A stretch of 64,000 bases of DNA from Olsenella sp. An270 (GCF_002159735.1 NZ_NFJF01000001.1:62001-126000); one strand, 5' to 3'. Positions 16,776 through 25,072 are shown, counted from the first letter of the stretch. Numbers and translations are program-made. Notes: generated by a model from the letters alone, not told the origin.

Positions 16776-16822
16776 CCGCCCCCTTTCTAGAATGGGTACA
16801 CCTGTTCTAGTAAAGGGGGCGG
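16776..16822 (+). promoter_or_regulatory. Long hairpin that would mask the ribosome site of the next gene
   Basis: CCGCCCCCTTT (16776-16786) is perfectly complementary to AAAGGGGGCGG (16812-16822). Inside it CTAGAA (16787-16792) pairs with TTCTAG (16805-16810), with one bulged T and a 12-base loop. The right arm contains the only ribosome-binding-like sequence before ATG 16828, so folding would block translation. TAGAAT inside the left half could alternatively be part of a -10 box and the palindrome a DNA operator. Confidence 0.7.
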
Positions 16823-16827
16823 ACGTG

Positions 16828-17118
16828 ATGACGAGGCTCGGCGGCACCTGCGGCATACCGCGCTACGATCGCCGGGTCTACGTCAAGGTGAGCTGTGCGG
16901 TGGACTCCACGGGCGCTGTGCGGCCGACGGAGATCGACTGGGACGGCACGCGGCGCTTCCCGGTGCTCTCGTGCGGCGCGCAGCAGGAGTGGGGCCGCTG
17001 GGAGAGCGGCAGCGTCGTCAAGGGGTGGCGCGTCGAGGTGGCGCCGAACGTCTGGCGCACGCTGTGGTGGGAGCGTGGTCGCTTCTTCGTGGAGCGGAGG
17101 GATGCCAACGGCGAGTAG
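16828..17118 (+). CDS. Small conserved protein of unknown function (96 aa)
   Basis: The 96-residue protein reads as one small beta-rich domain. It starts with a VYVKVSC segment, has a DWDGTRRFPV strand and ends RTLWWERGRFFVERR. This order (YVKV, W-D-G-R, R-W/F-F-V-E-R) resembles small unnamed proteins known from Firmicutes; no role is established. Start 16828 lies 5 bases after the AAAGGGGGCGG arm; an in-frame GTG at 16825 is an alternative. It ends 2 bases from the convergent stop of the sulfatase-family gene. Confidence 0.7.
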   Translation: MTRLGGTCGIPRYDRRVYVKVSCAVDSTGAVRPTEIDWDGTRRFPVLSCGAQQEWGRWESGSVVKGWRVEVAPNVWRTLWWERGRFFVERRDANGE

Positions 17119-17120
17119 CC

Positions 17121-19280
17121 CTACCTCAGCTTGCTCGCAAACTCGAGATAGGTGATCTGCGCCAGGTCGTCGTAGGCCTGGGGGAGCGCCTCCTCGTCGT
17201 CGGTGGTGACCCACGTGCCGTCGGCGAGCTCCATGCCCAGAAGGCTCAGTGCGGGCAGCTCCTCGCGGATCGCGAGCTGCGCCTTCTGGTAGTCCGTGAG
17301 CGGCGCACCGATCAGGTCCGCCGTCAGGGCGCCGAGGTAGGCCGGGCTCGCGTCGCTCTTCTCGCCGTCCTGTGCGTTGCCGGCGACGTTGTAGTTGGCC
17401 CAGACGAGGTAGGTGGAGCGGTAGGTCTCGACGGCCGCCTCGGAGTCGCCGGAGGCGTCCCCGCCTCCGGTGCCGCCGCCGACGGCGTTGCCGTTCTCGT
17501 CGTAGACCTGCTCTCCGCTTACGGCGGCGTTCAGGATCGTGGAGAGCGCGGGCTGGTGGTCGCCGAAGAAGACCACGACCACGGGACGGTCGAGCTCGGA
17601 GAGCTCGCCGAGGAACTCCTCGAGCGCGCGGTCGGACTCGTCGACGCAGGCCAGGTACTCGGAGAGGCGCGCGTTGTCGTAGTCGCTCATGCCGTCGACG
17701 TGGTACTGCTCCACGTCGCCCAGGTTGTTCTGGTCGTAGCCGGAGTGGTTCTGCATGGTCACGTCGAAGATGAACTGCGGCCCGTCGCTGCTCTCGAGAA
17801 GCTCCAGGCACTTGTCGTAGGTCGCCGCGTCCGAGACGCCGCTGTGGTAGGTCTCGGCGCCGGCGAAGTCGTCGATGTCGAGGAACTCGTCAAAGCCGAG
17901 CGCCTCGTAGACGCGGTCGCGGTTCCAGTTGGTGGCGTAGTTGGGGTGCATCGCGGTGGTCTGGTAGCCGAGCTCGGAGAACTGGCGCGCGAGGCTCGGG
18001 GACGCGGAGAGGTCGTAGAGGGAGTAGGGGTACTTGCCGTCGCCGACGTAGGCGAGCGGGACGCCGGTGAGGAACTCGAACTCGGTGTTGCAGGTGCCGC
18101 CGCCGAGGACCGAAACCGCGAGGCTGCCACGGGCGAGCGTGTCGTCGAGCGAGTTTACGAACGACGGGCCGTCGTAGCCCCAGGAGGCGCCGTCAAGCTC
18201 GGAGAGGTCGGCGAAGGACTCGTTCATGATGCAGACGACGCTGGGGCGCTCCTCGTCGAACTGCGCCTCGGCCTCCTGGCGCGCCTCGGAGGAGCCCTCG
18301 CCCTCGTCGTAGCGCTCGACGTAGGAGGCCTCGAGCTCGGAGGCCGCATCGTCGTCGTAGCCCTCGGGCACGTCGATTGGTAGGTCCTGCGCGACGGCGA
18401 CGAACGAGGTGATGAAGCCCTGCTTGCGGTAGTAGTCGAGCGAGTACCAGTACTTCATCTGGACGCCCAGCTGGTCGAAGTAGCTCGGCAGGGTGACACC
18501 CGCGGCGAGCGCGGCGAGCAGGACGGCCGCACACCCGAGGTTCGCCGCGACGCGACGACCGCGGGAGGTCGCCGGCGCCGGCGCGACGAGCGAGCCCACG
18601 GCGGTGGCGAGCAGCACGGCGGCGAGGCCCAGTGCCACACCTCCCCCGATGGCGTAGGTGTAGCTGCCGCTCACGGCGGCCGCGGTGCCCAGGACGAAGA
18701 GGTCGTTCGGCAGGATGGCGGCGGACTTGAAGCTCGCGACGAAGAACTGTGCGAGGCCGATCACGAAGCAGAGGCCAACGCCCACGACCATGCCCGCGCC
18801 GCGACGCTGGAAGAGGAAGTGGAGGGCGCCGAGGGCGAGCAGGATGATGAGGCACTGGAGCAGCGCGTACTGCGGCGCCATCCAGAGGATCTCGTAGTTG
18901 TAGGGGAGCTCGACGGCCAGATGCCCGAGGAGCGTGCAGGCGAGAAGGGCCGCCAGGGTGAAGAGCGCATGGGTGCGCTCCCTCGACCAGCCGCGCTTCT
19001 CGCCCCATGCCGCCGCGGCTGCGTGGACCTGGTCGCGACGGAGCATGACCTGTGAGGCACCGATCGCAGAGGCGCCCAGGACAAGCAGCTCGAGCGGTCC
19101 GCCCTGGTAGAGGCCAAGCACGCACAGGACCGCGACGACGGCGAGCGCGAGCACGGGGACGGCGAGCCAGCAGATCCGGCTCGGGGACGGCCGTCCCTCG
19201 TGGCGTGCACGGCGGACGGAGAGCACGACGATCGCCACGGCGGCGGCGATCGGGAGAATCGACATCAGGGCAGAGAGCAT
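17121..19280 (-). CDS. LTA-synthase-like membrane sulfatase-family enzyme
   Basis: A 719-residue protein with an N-terminal membrane half (about 10-270, seven or more helices) and an extracellular alkaline-phosphatase-fold half. The probable nucleophile threonine lies in LGGGTCNTEFEF (near 396), with metal or substrate ligands in MNESFADL, TMQNHSGYDQ and FFGDHQPAL. LtaS-type enzymes transfer glycerol-phosphate from phosphatidylglycerol to cell-surface polymers. The membrane part has more helices than the usual five, so a different phosphoglycerol acceptor is possible. The gene is monocistronic, facing the repeat-rich region 19281-19701. Confidence 0.85.
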   Translation of the reverse strand: MLSALMSILPIAAAVAIVVLSVRRARHEGRPSPSRICWLAVPVLALAVVAVLCVLGLYQGGPLELLVLGASAIGASQVMLRRDQVHAAAAAWGEKRGWSRERTHALFTLAALLACTLLGHLAVELPYNYEILWMAPQYALLQCLIILLALGALHFLFQRRGAGMVVGVGLCFVIGLAQFFVASFKSAAILPNDLFVLGTAAAVSGSYTYAIGGGVALGLAAVLLATAVGSLVAPAPATSRGRRVAANLGCAAVLLAALAAGVTLPSYFDQLGVQMKYWYSLDYYRKQGFITSFVAVAQDLPIDVPEGYDDDAASELEASYVERYDEGEGSSEARQEAEAQFDEERPSVVCIMNESFADLSELDGASWGYDGPSFVNSLDDTLARGSLAVSVLGGGTCNTEFEFLTGVPLAYVGDGKYPYSLYDLSASPSLARQFSELGYQTTAMHPNYATNWNRDRVYEALGFDEFLDIDDFAGAETYHSGVSDAATYDKCLELLESSDGPQFIFDVTMQNHSGYDQNNLGDVEQYHVDGMSDYDNARLSEYLACVDESDRALEEFLGELSELDRPVVVVFFGDHQPALSTILNAAVSGEQVYDENGNAVGGGTGGGDASGDSEAAVETYRSTYLVWANYNVAGNAQDGEKSDASPAYLGALTADLIGAPLTDYQKAQLAIREELPALSLLGMELADGTWVTTDDEEALPQAYDDLAQITYLEFASKLR

Positions 19281-19439
19281 GGTTGTCTTTCTATGACGCT
19301 GGGTTTACAAAGCGCTCATGATACAGGCCTCATGTCAAAAACTTGTGCAGGTGCGACGGCACATCGCTACCACACGCCCCTGCACGGATTCCATGTATAA
19401 GTATTAGAATCAAAATCACGGAAGAGAGGGTCGATTGAG

Positions 19440-19670
19440 GTTCAAAAAGGGCGTTCGTGCAACATTGCGCGAATCCGAGCGGCAAAACGGCCGCTCGTGC
19501 AACATGTTTTTTGCCGCAGTCGGGCCTCGCGTACTGCATGCGACAAAGTTTTCGCAGGTCATAATAACAAAAGTTCAATCGCATGCTATGAGAGGGCGGA
19601 AAACACGTCGCACGAGCGAGCGTTTTGATTCCAGGGGCGAAGAAAGGCAGCACGAGGACACGTTTTGAAC
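19440..19670. repeat. Nested inverted-repeat element, family B copy 1
   Basis: About 231 bp of non-coding DNA with two left and two right arms. The outer arms are 19440-19463 and 19647-19670 (GTTCAAAA, then CGTGC). The inner arms are 19481-19503 and 19605-19632 (core CAAAACG, then CGCTCGTGC). The centre carries another repeat, GCATGCGA...TCGCATGC (about 19536-19585). The AT content is well above that of neighbouring genes. A related element of the same length and design is at 54056-54289. The 160 bases between it and the sulfatase-family start show nothing clear. Confidence 0.8.
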
Positions 19671-19695
19671 ACATCTAGTAGGCGTCTGCTAGGAT
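19665..19695 (+). promoter_or_regulatory. Possible promoter of the GGQ rescue factor gene
   Basis: TTGAAC (19665-19670) and TAGGAT (19690-19695) are 19 bases apart. The -10 box ends 6 bases before ATG 19702 and no ribosome site is visible, so the transcript may be leaderless. Confidence 0.35.
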
Positions 19696-19701
19696 GGCCA
19701 C

Positions 19702-20079
19702 ATGGACGGGGATGCTCTTACATATCGTGACTACGCCGCGTTCGCGCGCATGAGCGCAGACCAAATCGCGCGGGACTGCGAGGTCCAGACCTTTCATGCC
19801 TCGGGTCCGGGCGGGCAGGGCGTGAACACGGCCGACTCCGCCGTTCGCATGCGTCACGTTCCCACCGGCATCGTGGTGGTGTCGCGCGAGGAGCGCAGCC
19901 AGCTGCGCAACCGCGAGCGCTGCGTCGAGAAGATCCTCGATATCTGCCGCCGTCGCGCCCGACCTCCCCGCCCGCGGAAGGCGACGCGCGTCTCTGCCTC
20001 GCAGAAACGCAAACGCCTGGAGGCCAAGCGCGCCCGTGGCAAGGTCAAGCAGCTCCGCCGTCGCGTAGACGGGGAGTAG
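19702..20079 (+). CDS. Short release-factor-like peptidyl-tRNA hydrolase (GGQ domain, ArfB-like)
   Basis: A 125-residue protein holding only the catalytic domain of class I release factors. The GGQ motif (37-39) lies in [19 protein letters not shown], followed by the family segment [20 protein letters not shown] and a strongly basic tail. It lacks the stop-codon recognition domain. Proteins of this build (ArfB/YaeJ, ICT1) free stalled ribosomes by hydrolysing peptidyl-tRNA without a stop codon, using the basic tail to probe the empty mRNA channel. Alternatives are RF-H-like repair factors, but those are longer. Confidence 0.82.
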   Translation: MDGDALTYRDYAAFARMSADQIARDCEVQTFHASGPGGQGVNTADSAVRMRHVPTGIVVVSREERSQLRNRERCVEKILDICRRRARPPRPRKATRVSASQKRKRLEAKRARGKVKQLRRRVDGE

Positions 20080-20097
20080 CGGGCTTTCGGCCGCGCG

Positions 20098-20240
20098 AGG
20101 TTATGCGACATTCATGAGGTTATGCGACGTCTCGGCGCACAAGGCTATTCTCGTCAACTCTTTTACCAGTGGACATCTGATATTAAATCGTGCACACAAC
20201 CCTGCTGATGTCGCATAACCTAGACGATGCCGCATAACCT
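20098..20240. repeat. Nested inverted-repeat element, family C
   Basis: Two direct units AGGTTATGCGAC (about 20098 and 20117, 19 bp apart) face two inverted units GTCGCATAACCT / GCCGCATAACCT (ending 20221 and 20240, also 19 bp apart) across an AT-richer centre of about 75 bases. The design (two arms facing two arms) is the same as in family B, but the sequence is different. No coding frame is seen. Confidence 0.8.
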
Positions 20241-20291
20241 ACGGGTAGTCGTCGGCTATGCTCGTGATGACGTCTAACGAGAGGAGTCGCC

Positions 20292-20642
20292 ATGCCCGTC
20301 GTCCACACGTACTGCTCCGCGCCGATCGCGCCCGCCGCGCGGGAGACCCTGAAGGCCGCCTACGGGCGTGCGATCGAGGCCGTGCCCGGCAAGTCCGAGG
20401 CATGGCTGATGTGCCTCTTCGAGGACGAGACCCCCATCTACTTCGCTGGGGACGACTCCGAGCCCTCCGCCCTCGTCGACGTGAGCGTGTTCGCCCGCGC
20501 CGAGGTGCCGTCGTCCGCGTGGCGAGCCTTCACCGAGGAGGTCACCCCCGTCGTCTGCCGCGAGCTCGGCGTGGACGCCTCCCGGCTCTACATCCGCTAC
20601 GGCTGGACGCCGGACTTCGGCTGGAATGGCACGAACTTCTGA
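20292..20642 (+). CDS. MIF/tautomerase-superfamily protein
   Basis: A 116-residue protein with the catalytic Pro2 directly after Met (MPVVHTYCSAPI), the length of MIF-type tautomerases, and the C-terminal segment LYIRYGWTPDFGWNGTNF, close to the conserved end of macrophage migration inhibitory factor homologues. The expected product is a small homotrimer using Pro2 as general base on phenylpyruvate-like substrates; the natural substrate is unknown. GAGAGGAGTC precedes the ATG. It lies alone between repeat element C and the HIRAN gene. Confidence 0.82.
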   Translation: MPVVHTYCSAPIAPAARETLKAAYGRAIEAVPGKSEAWLMCLFEDETPIYFAGDDSEPSALVDVSVFARAEVPSSAWRAFTEEVTPVVCRELGVDASRLYIRYGWTPDFGWNGTNF

Positions 20643-20653
20643 ACGAAGCTACC

Positions 20654-20980
20654 CTATCGCGCGTCGCGGACGTAGAGTCCAACCATGAGCTGGTGCCAGG
20701 GGCTGCGCGCGGGGTCCGCCTTGAGGACGCGGCACTCGAAGACGTCGGCGTGCCCGTAGAACGAGAGTGCGGACACGAGGGTGTTCTCGCTGGCCGGGAC
20801 AAACCCGAGCTTGGTGCCCTTCCATCTGATCGCGATGGCTTCTGGGTCGTGCGGGTTGTCGCGCTCCGGAACGAGGTCGAGCTGCATGCCCGCCTTGAGC
20901 TCCCCGATGACGAGCGCCCCGTCCCAGTACTGGAACCCGGCGACGTAGAACGTGGCGACGTGCTTTGACGGCTCGTACAT
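20654..20980 (-). CDS. Stand-alone HIRAN-domain protein
   Basis: A 108-residue protein that is essentially one HIRAN domain: FYVAGFQYWDG, then L-x-P-E-R-D-N-P-H-D-P-E-A-I-A-I and KLGFVPASEN. HIRAN domains bind 3' ends of single-stranded DNA in HLTF/Rad5 helicases; stand-alone bacterial versions are common, with unproven roles in damaged-DNA recognition. It is convergent with the tautomerase gene (12 bases between stops). GGAGGATG overlaps its start. Confidence 0.85.
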   Translation of the reverse strand: MYEPSKHVATFYVAGFQYWDGALVIGELKAGMQLDLVPERDNPHDPEAIAIRWKGTKLGFVPASENTLVSALSFYGHADVFECRVLKADPARSPWHQLMVGLYVRDAR

Positions 20981-21144
20981 GACATCCTCCTCCGTAGAGG
21001 TCCTTGTCGGCGGCTTGTCCGCCTGTTGGGCACAGCGTAGGGGAGGGACCGGACAATAACTCGGAGTTCGCGGGTCAGGCGTCGCGTCTCATGATTGTGT
21101 GACAATCGAGCCCGCCTGGACTGGCACGGAGAGAGGAGAACCCG

Positions 21145-21348
21145 GTGGCCGAGAAGGACGACACGGCGCGGCTCGCCGCCTATGACGAGTTTGCCGCGAG
21201 CGTGCGCGATGAGCTTGCCGCCACGGTCGCGCGCATGGACGAGCTGGCGGCGGCAGGCAAGGTGAAGACCGCCACCTACCGGCAGCTCTTCGCCGCGCGC
21301 GTCACGCTCAAGGAGATCGACGCCCGCCTGCGCGAGCGCGGGCTGTAG
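21145..21348 (+). CDS. Small helical protein of unknown function (67 aa)
   Basis: A 67-residue acidic, alanine-rich protein, predicted from sequence to form two or three helices (YDEFAASVRDELAATVARM and TLKEIDARLRERGL). There is no membrane segment and no recognised family. The GTG start has GAGAGGAGAA upstream, and codon use resembles the neighbours, which supports a real gene despite its size. Confidence 0.55.
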   Translation: MAEKDDTARLAAYDEFAASVRDELAATVARMDELAAAGKVKTATYRQLFAARVTLKEIDARLRERGL

Positions 21349-21364
21349 GGACAAGCCCGCCGAA

Positions 21365-21422
21365 ACAGAGAAACGGCACAGACAGGGGCCTTCTGGAGGC
21401 AGATTCTGTGCCGTTTCTCTGT
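21365..21422. repeat. 18-bp perfect REP-like palindrome between convergent genes
   Basis: ACAGAGAAACGGCACAGA (21365-21382) and its exact complement (21405-21422) flank a 22-base loop. It lies between convergent gene ends (21348 and 21455). No T-run is adjacent, so it looks more like a REP/REPIN-type repeat than a terminator, though it may serve both strands as one. Confidence 0.8.
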
Positions 21423-21454
21423 CTCGGCGCGAGAGACGTGCTACGGGCCCCCTG

Positions 21455-23221
21455 CTACTCGGTGGGCGCGAACTGGGCCTCGTAGATGCGCTTGTAGCGC
21501 CCGCCGGCGGCGAGCAGCTCGTCGTGGGTGCCGCTCTCGGCGATCCTACCGTCGGCCACCACGCAGATGACGTCGGCGTCGCGCACGGTTGAGAGGCGGT
21601 GCGCCACCACGAAGCTCGTGCGGCCCTCCATGAGGCGCGCCAGGGCGCGCTGGACCAGGAGCTCGGTGCGGGTGTCGATGTTGGACGTGGCCTCGTCGAG
21701 GATGAGCATCGCCGGGCGTGCGAGCATGACGCGCGCGATGCACAGCAGCTGCCGCTGGCCCGCGGAGAGCGAGGCGGAGCCGTCGAGCACCGTGTCGTAG
21801 CCCTGCGGCAGGCGCATGATGAAGTCGTCGGCGTAGGCCTCGCGGCAGGCGGCGCGCACCTCCTCGAGCGTGGCGTCGGGACGTCCCATGCTCACGTTCT
21901 CGCGCACCGTGGCGCGCCGCACCCAGGTGTCCTGCAGCACCATGCCCCAGCCGGCGCGCAGGCTCGCGCGCGTGAGGTCGCGCACGTCGTGGCCGTCGAC
22001 GCGCACGGCGCCGCCATCCACGTCGTAGAAGCGCATGATGAGGTTGATGAGGGTGGTCTTGCCGCAGCCCGTCTCGCCCACGAGGGCGACGCGCATGCCC
22101 GGGCGAACGCGCAGGTCCACGTCGGTGAGGACCGGGCGGCGCGGGTCGTAGCCAAAGGCCACGTGGTCCAGGTCGACCTCGCCGCGCGGCTCGGCCAGCA
22201 CGACGGCGCCCGGGGCGTCCGGCTCCTCGGGCGGCACGTCGAGCAGGGCAAAGAGCCGCCGCGCGCAGGCAACGGAGTTCTGGAGCTCGGTTGCCACGCC
22301 GGAGATGTCGTTGAAGGGCTTGGCGTACTGGTCGGCGTAGCCGAGGAAGGCCGAGAGCCCGCCCACGGTGATGCCGCCGCCCATGGCCACGAACGCGCCG
22401 AAGATGCCGATCGCGGCGTACACCAGGGCGTTCGCGAAGCGCGTGGTGGGGTTCACCAGGGACGAGAAGAACACCGCCTTGAAGCTCTCCTCCCCGAGGG
22501 CCGCGTCGGTCCGGGCGAAGCGCTCGTGGACGGCGTCGGCCATGTCGAAGGTCTCGATCGCGGAGATGCCGCCGACCATCTCCTCCACGTAGGCCGTGAG
22601 CTCGCCGCGCAGCCGCGTCTGGCCCGAGAAGTGCTTGGCGCTGTGCGTGGCGATGAAGCGCGCGGTGAAGATCGAGATGGGCGTGAGCAGCGCGACCACG
22701 GCCGCGATGGCGGGGTTAAGCGCGAACATGAAGACGAGGGTCACCACGATCGTGAGCACGCCGACGGGCAGCTGCTGGAAGGCCATGAGCAGGCCGTTGG
22801 TGAGCATGTCGGCGTCGGTGACGATGCGCGCGGCGAGGTCGCCGTGCCCGTGGGAGTCGATGTAGGAGAGCGGGAGCTCCTGCAGGTGGTCGAAGGCGCG
22901 CCCGCGCAGCGTGAGCGCCGCCCCGAAGGCGAGGCGGTTGGTGACCGCGGTGAGCGCCCACTGGCAGACCGCCGTCGCGCCGAGCGTGAGGGCGATCCAG
23001 GCGAGCGAGCGGCCCAGGCCGACGAAGTCGACCTGCCCCACGCCCACGACGCAGTCGACGGCGCGCCCGGAGAGCACGGGCAGCGCGAGTGTGCCCACGA
23101 CCACGGCGACCGTGAGGACCGCGGCGGACACGAGCGAGCCGCGCCTGTCCGAGAAGAGCGCGAGCACGCGGCGGACGGTCTCCGACGTGGCGGAGCCGGA
23201 CCGGAGGTTCTTCTCGCTCAT
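21455..23221 (-). CDS. ABC exporter half-transporter, canonical ATP site partner
   Basis: A 588-residue fusion of a six-helix membrane domain (about 20-330) and an ATPase domain. Walker A is GETGCGKTT, the signature LSAGQRQLL and Walker B LILDEATSNID, with an intact catalytic Glu, and the H-loop lies in FVVAHRLSTV. The signature has SAGQ in place of SGGQ. The start ATG 23221 overlaps the stop of the upstream half-transporter (ATGA). A longer frame exists but lies inside that gene. Together the two form a heterodimeric exporter of the MdlA/B or TM287/288 type for drugs, lipids or peptides. Confidence 0.9.
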   Translation of the reverse strand: MSEKNLRSGSATSETVRRVLALFSDRRGSLVSAAVLTVAVVVGTLALPVLSGRAVDCVVGVGQVDFVGLGRSLAWIALTLGATAVCQWALTAVTNRLAFGAALTLRGRAFDHLQELPLSYIDSHGHGDLAARIVTDADMLTNGLLMAFQQLPVGVLTIVVTLVFMFALNPAIAAVVALLTPISIFTARFIATHSAKHFSGQTRLRGELTAYVEEMVGGISAIETFDMADAVHERFARTDAALGEESFKAVFFSSLVNPTTRFANALVYAAIGIFGAFVAMGGGITVGGLSAFLGYADQYAKPFNDISGVATELQNSVACARRLFALLDVPPEEPDAPGAVVLAEPRGEVDLDHVAFGYDPRRPVLTDVDLRVRPGMRVALVGETGCGKTTLINLIMRFYDVDGGAVRVDGHDVRDLTRASLRAGWGMVLQDTWVRRATVRENVSMGRPDATLEEVRAACREAYADDFIMRLPQGYDTVLDGSASLSAGQRQLLCIARVMLARPAMLILDEATSNIDTRTELLVQRALARLMEGRTSFVVAHRLSTVRDADVICVVADGRIAESGTHDELLAAGGRYKRIYEAQFAPTE

Positions 23222-24948
23222 CGCTCCACCTCCTCTGCGGTGAGCTGGGACTCGCAGATCTCGCGGTAGACGGGGCAGCCCGCGAGCAGCTCCTCGTGGG
23301 TGCCCAGGCCCACCTGCTGCCCGCCGTCGAGCACGAGGATCTGGTCGGCGTGGCGCACGGCGGTCACGCGCTGCGAGATGGTGACCACGGCCATGTCGGC
23401 GCAGTCGCGGGCGATGGCGCGGCGCAGCGCGGCGTCGGTGGCGAAGTCGAGCGCCGAGGAGGCGTCGTCGAGGATGAGGACGCGCGGCCGGCGCGCGAGG
23501 GTCCGCGCGATGGTGAGGCGCTGGCGCTGGCCGCCGGAGAAGTTGCGGCCAAACTGCTCGACCTGCGCGTCGAGGCCGCCCTCCTTGCCGGCGACGACTC
23601 CTGTGGCCTGCGCGGTGGCGACGGCCGCCTCGAGGTCCTTCTCGCTGGCGTGCGGGTCTCCCCAGCGCAGGTTGGAGGCGATGGTTCCCGAGAAGAGCGT
23701 GGCGCCCTGCTCGACGAGCGAGACCTGGCGGCGAAGCGTGTGGCGCGTGAGGTCGCGCACGTCGTGGCCGCCCACCTTGACCTCGCCCCCGGTGACGTCG
23801 TAGAAGCGCAGGGCGAGGCTCGCGAGCGTGGACTTGCCCGAGCCGGTGCCGCCGATCACGCCGAGCGTGGCGCCCGGGGCAAGCGCGAAGCTCACGTGGG
23901 AGAGCGCGTCGCCAGCGGCGCCGGGGTAGGAGAAGCTCACGTCGTCGAAGGCGAGCGCGGGAGCGCCCTGCTCGGGCGCCGCGTCGAGGGTGCCGTCCGC
24001 GAGGGTGGGCTCGGTCTCGAAGACCTCGTTGATGCGCTTGGCGCAGGCGGAGGCCTTGGCGAGAAGGACGATGAGGTTCGTGAGCTTGAGGAGCTCGACG
24101 AGCGCCTGGCTCACGTAGCTCACGAGCGCCACGAGCTGGCCCTGCGTGAGGCCGCCGACGTTCACCTGGGCGCCGCCGAACCACAGCAGGGCGACGAGGC
24201 CGCAGTTCACGGTCACGTAGGTGAGGGGGTTCACGAGGGCGGAGATGTCGCCGGTCGTGACCTGGCGGTCGCGCACGGTCCTCGCCGTCTGCGCGAAGGC
24301 CGCGCGCTCGGCGTCCTCGCGGCGGAACGCGCGCAGGACGCGGACGCCCTCGAGGTTCTCGGAGACGCCGAGCTGGACCTCGTCGAGGCCGCGCTGGATG
24401 TCACGATAGCGGCTCGCGGTCACGCGCATGAAGCCGAGGACCAGGGCGCCCGCCACGAGGACGGCGACGAGCAGCACCGCCCCCTCGACGCCGTCCACGA
24501 TAAAGGCCGCGATCACGGTGCCGAAGGTGACGAACGGGGAGCGCAGGATCAGGCGGAAGAACATGTTGAGCCCGTCCTGGACCTGCTGGGAGTCGTTGGT
24601 GAGGCGCGTGACCAGGCTCGCGCGGCCAAGGCGCTCCACGTCCTCGCGCGAGAGCGAGAGCACGTGGCGGAAGAGGTCGTCGCGCATCGCGGTGCCGAAG
24701 GCGGCGGCCAGGCGCGAGCAGAAGAACTGCGCGGTGACCGCGACCACCCACGCGAGGACGCCCATGCCCACGAGCAGCGCGCCGTGGGCGAGCACGTAGC
24801 CGGCGTCGCGCGTGGCGATGCCGACGTCGATGACCTGGGCCATCACGAGCGGGACGAGGAGCTGCAGCAGCGCCTCGAGCATCTTGAAGAGCGGTGCCAG
24901 CACGCACTCGGCGTAGTGGCCCGCGAGGTAGCGCCTGAGCTTGAACAT
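23218..24948 (-). CDS. ABC exporter half-transporter with degenerate Walker B
   Basis: A 576-residue half-transporter, first of the pair. Walker A GGTGSGKST, signature FSGGQRQRL and Walker B LILDDASSALD are visible. The residue after the Walker B aspartate is Asp in place of the catalytic Glu, as in the degenerate site of heterodimeric exporters. The membrane domain begins MFKLRRYLAGHYAE. A 124-base gap to the molybdenum hydroxylase genes holds one GTTCTTCTCG copy and no other clear signal. Confidence 0.9.
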   Translation of the reverse strand: MFKLRRYLAGHYAECVLAPLFKMLEALLQLLVPLVMAQVIDVGIATRDAGYVLAHGALLVGMGVLAWVVAVTAQFFCSRLAAAFGTAMRDDLFRHVLSLSREDVERLGRASLVTRLTNDSQQVQDGLNMFFRLILRSPFVTFGTVIAAFIVDGVEGAVLLVAVLVAGALVLGFMRVTASRYRDIQRGLDEVQLGVSENLEGVRVLRAFRREDAERAAFAQTARTVRDRQVTTGDISALVNPLTYVTVNCGLVALLWFGGAQVNVGGLTQGQLVALVSYVSQALVELLKLTNLIVLLAKASACAKRINEVFETEPTLADGTLDAAPEQGAPALAFDDVSFSYPGAAGDALSHVSFALAPGATLGVIGGTGSGKSTLASLALRFYDVTGGEVKVGGHDVRDLTRHTLRRQVSLVEQGATLFSGTIASNLRWGDPHASEKDLEAAVATAQATGVVAGKEGGLDAQVEQFGRNFSGGQRQRLTIARTLARRPRVLILDDASSALDFATDAALRRAIARDCADMAVVTISQRVTAVRHADQILVLDGGQQVGLGTHEELLAGCPVYREICESQLTAEEVER

Positions 24949-25072
24949 GCGACCTCCGCGGCGGGGGCGGACAACCTCTCGATTCTAGCGCGCGTGCGGC
25001 CGGAGGTTCTTCTCGGCTGGTTGACCCGTTCGAAGCCCTGACGTGCGCCTGAGGGAGGCCTGACGCTCGGGG

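Noticed and set aside
21455-24184. A 909-residue frame as one exporter gene
   Set aside because: The extra 321 N-terminal residues lie over the upstream half-transporter in another frame; ATG 23221 gives the normal family start and an ATGA overlap.
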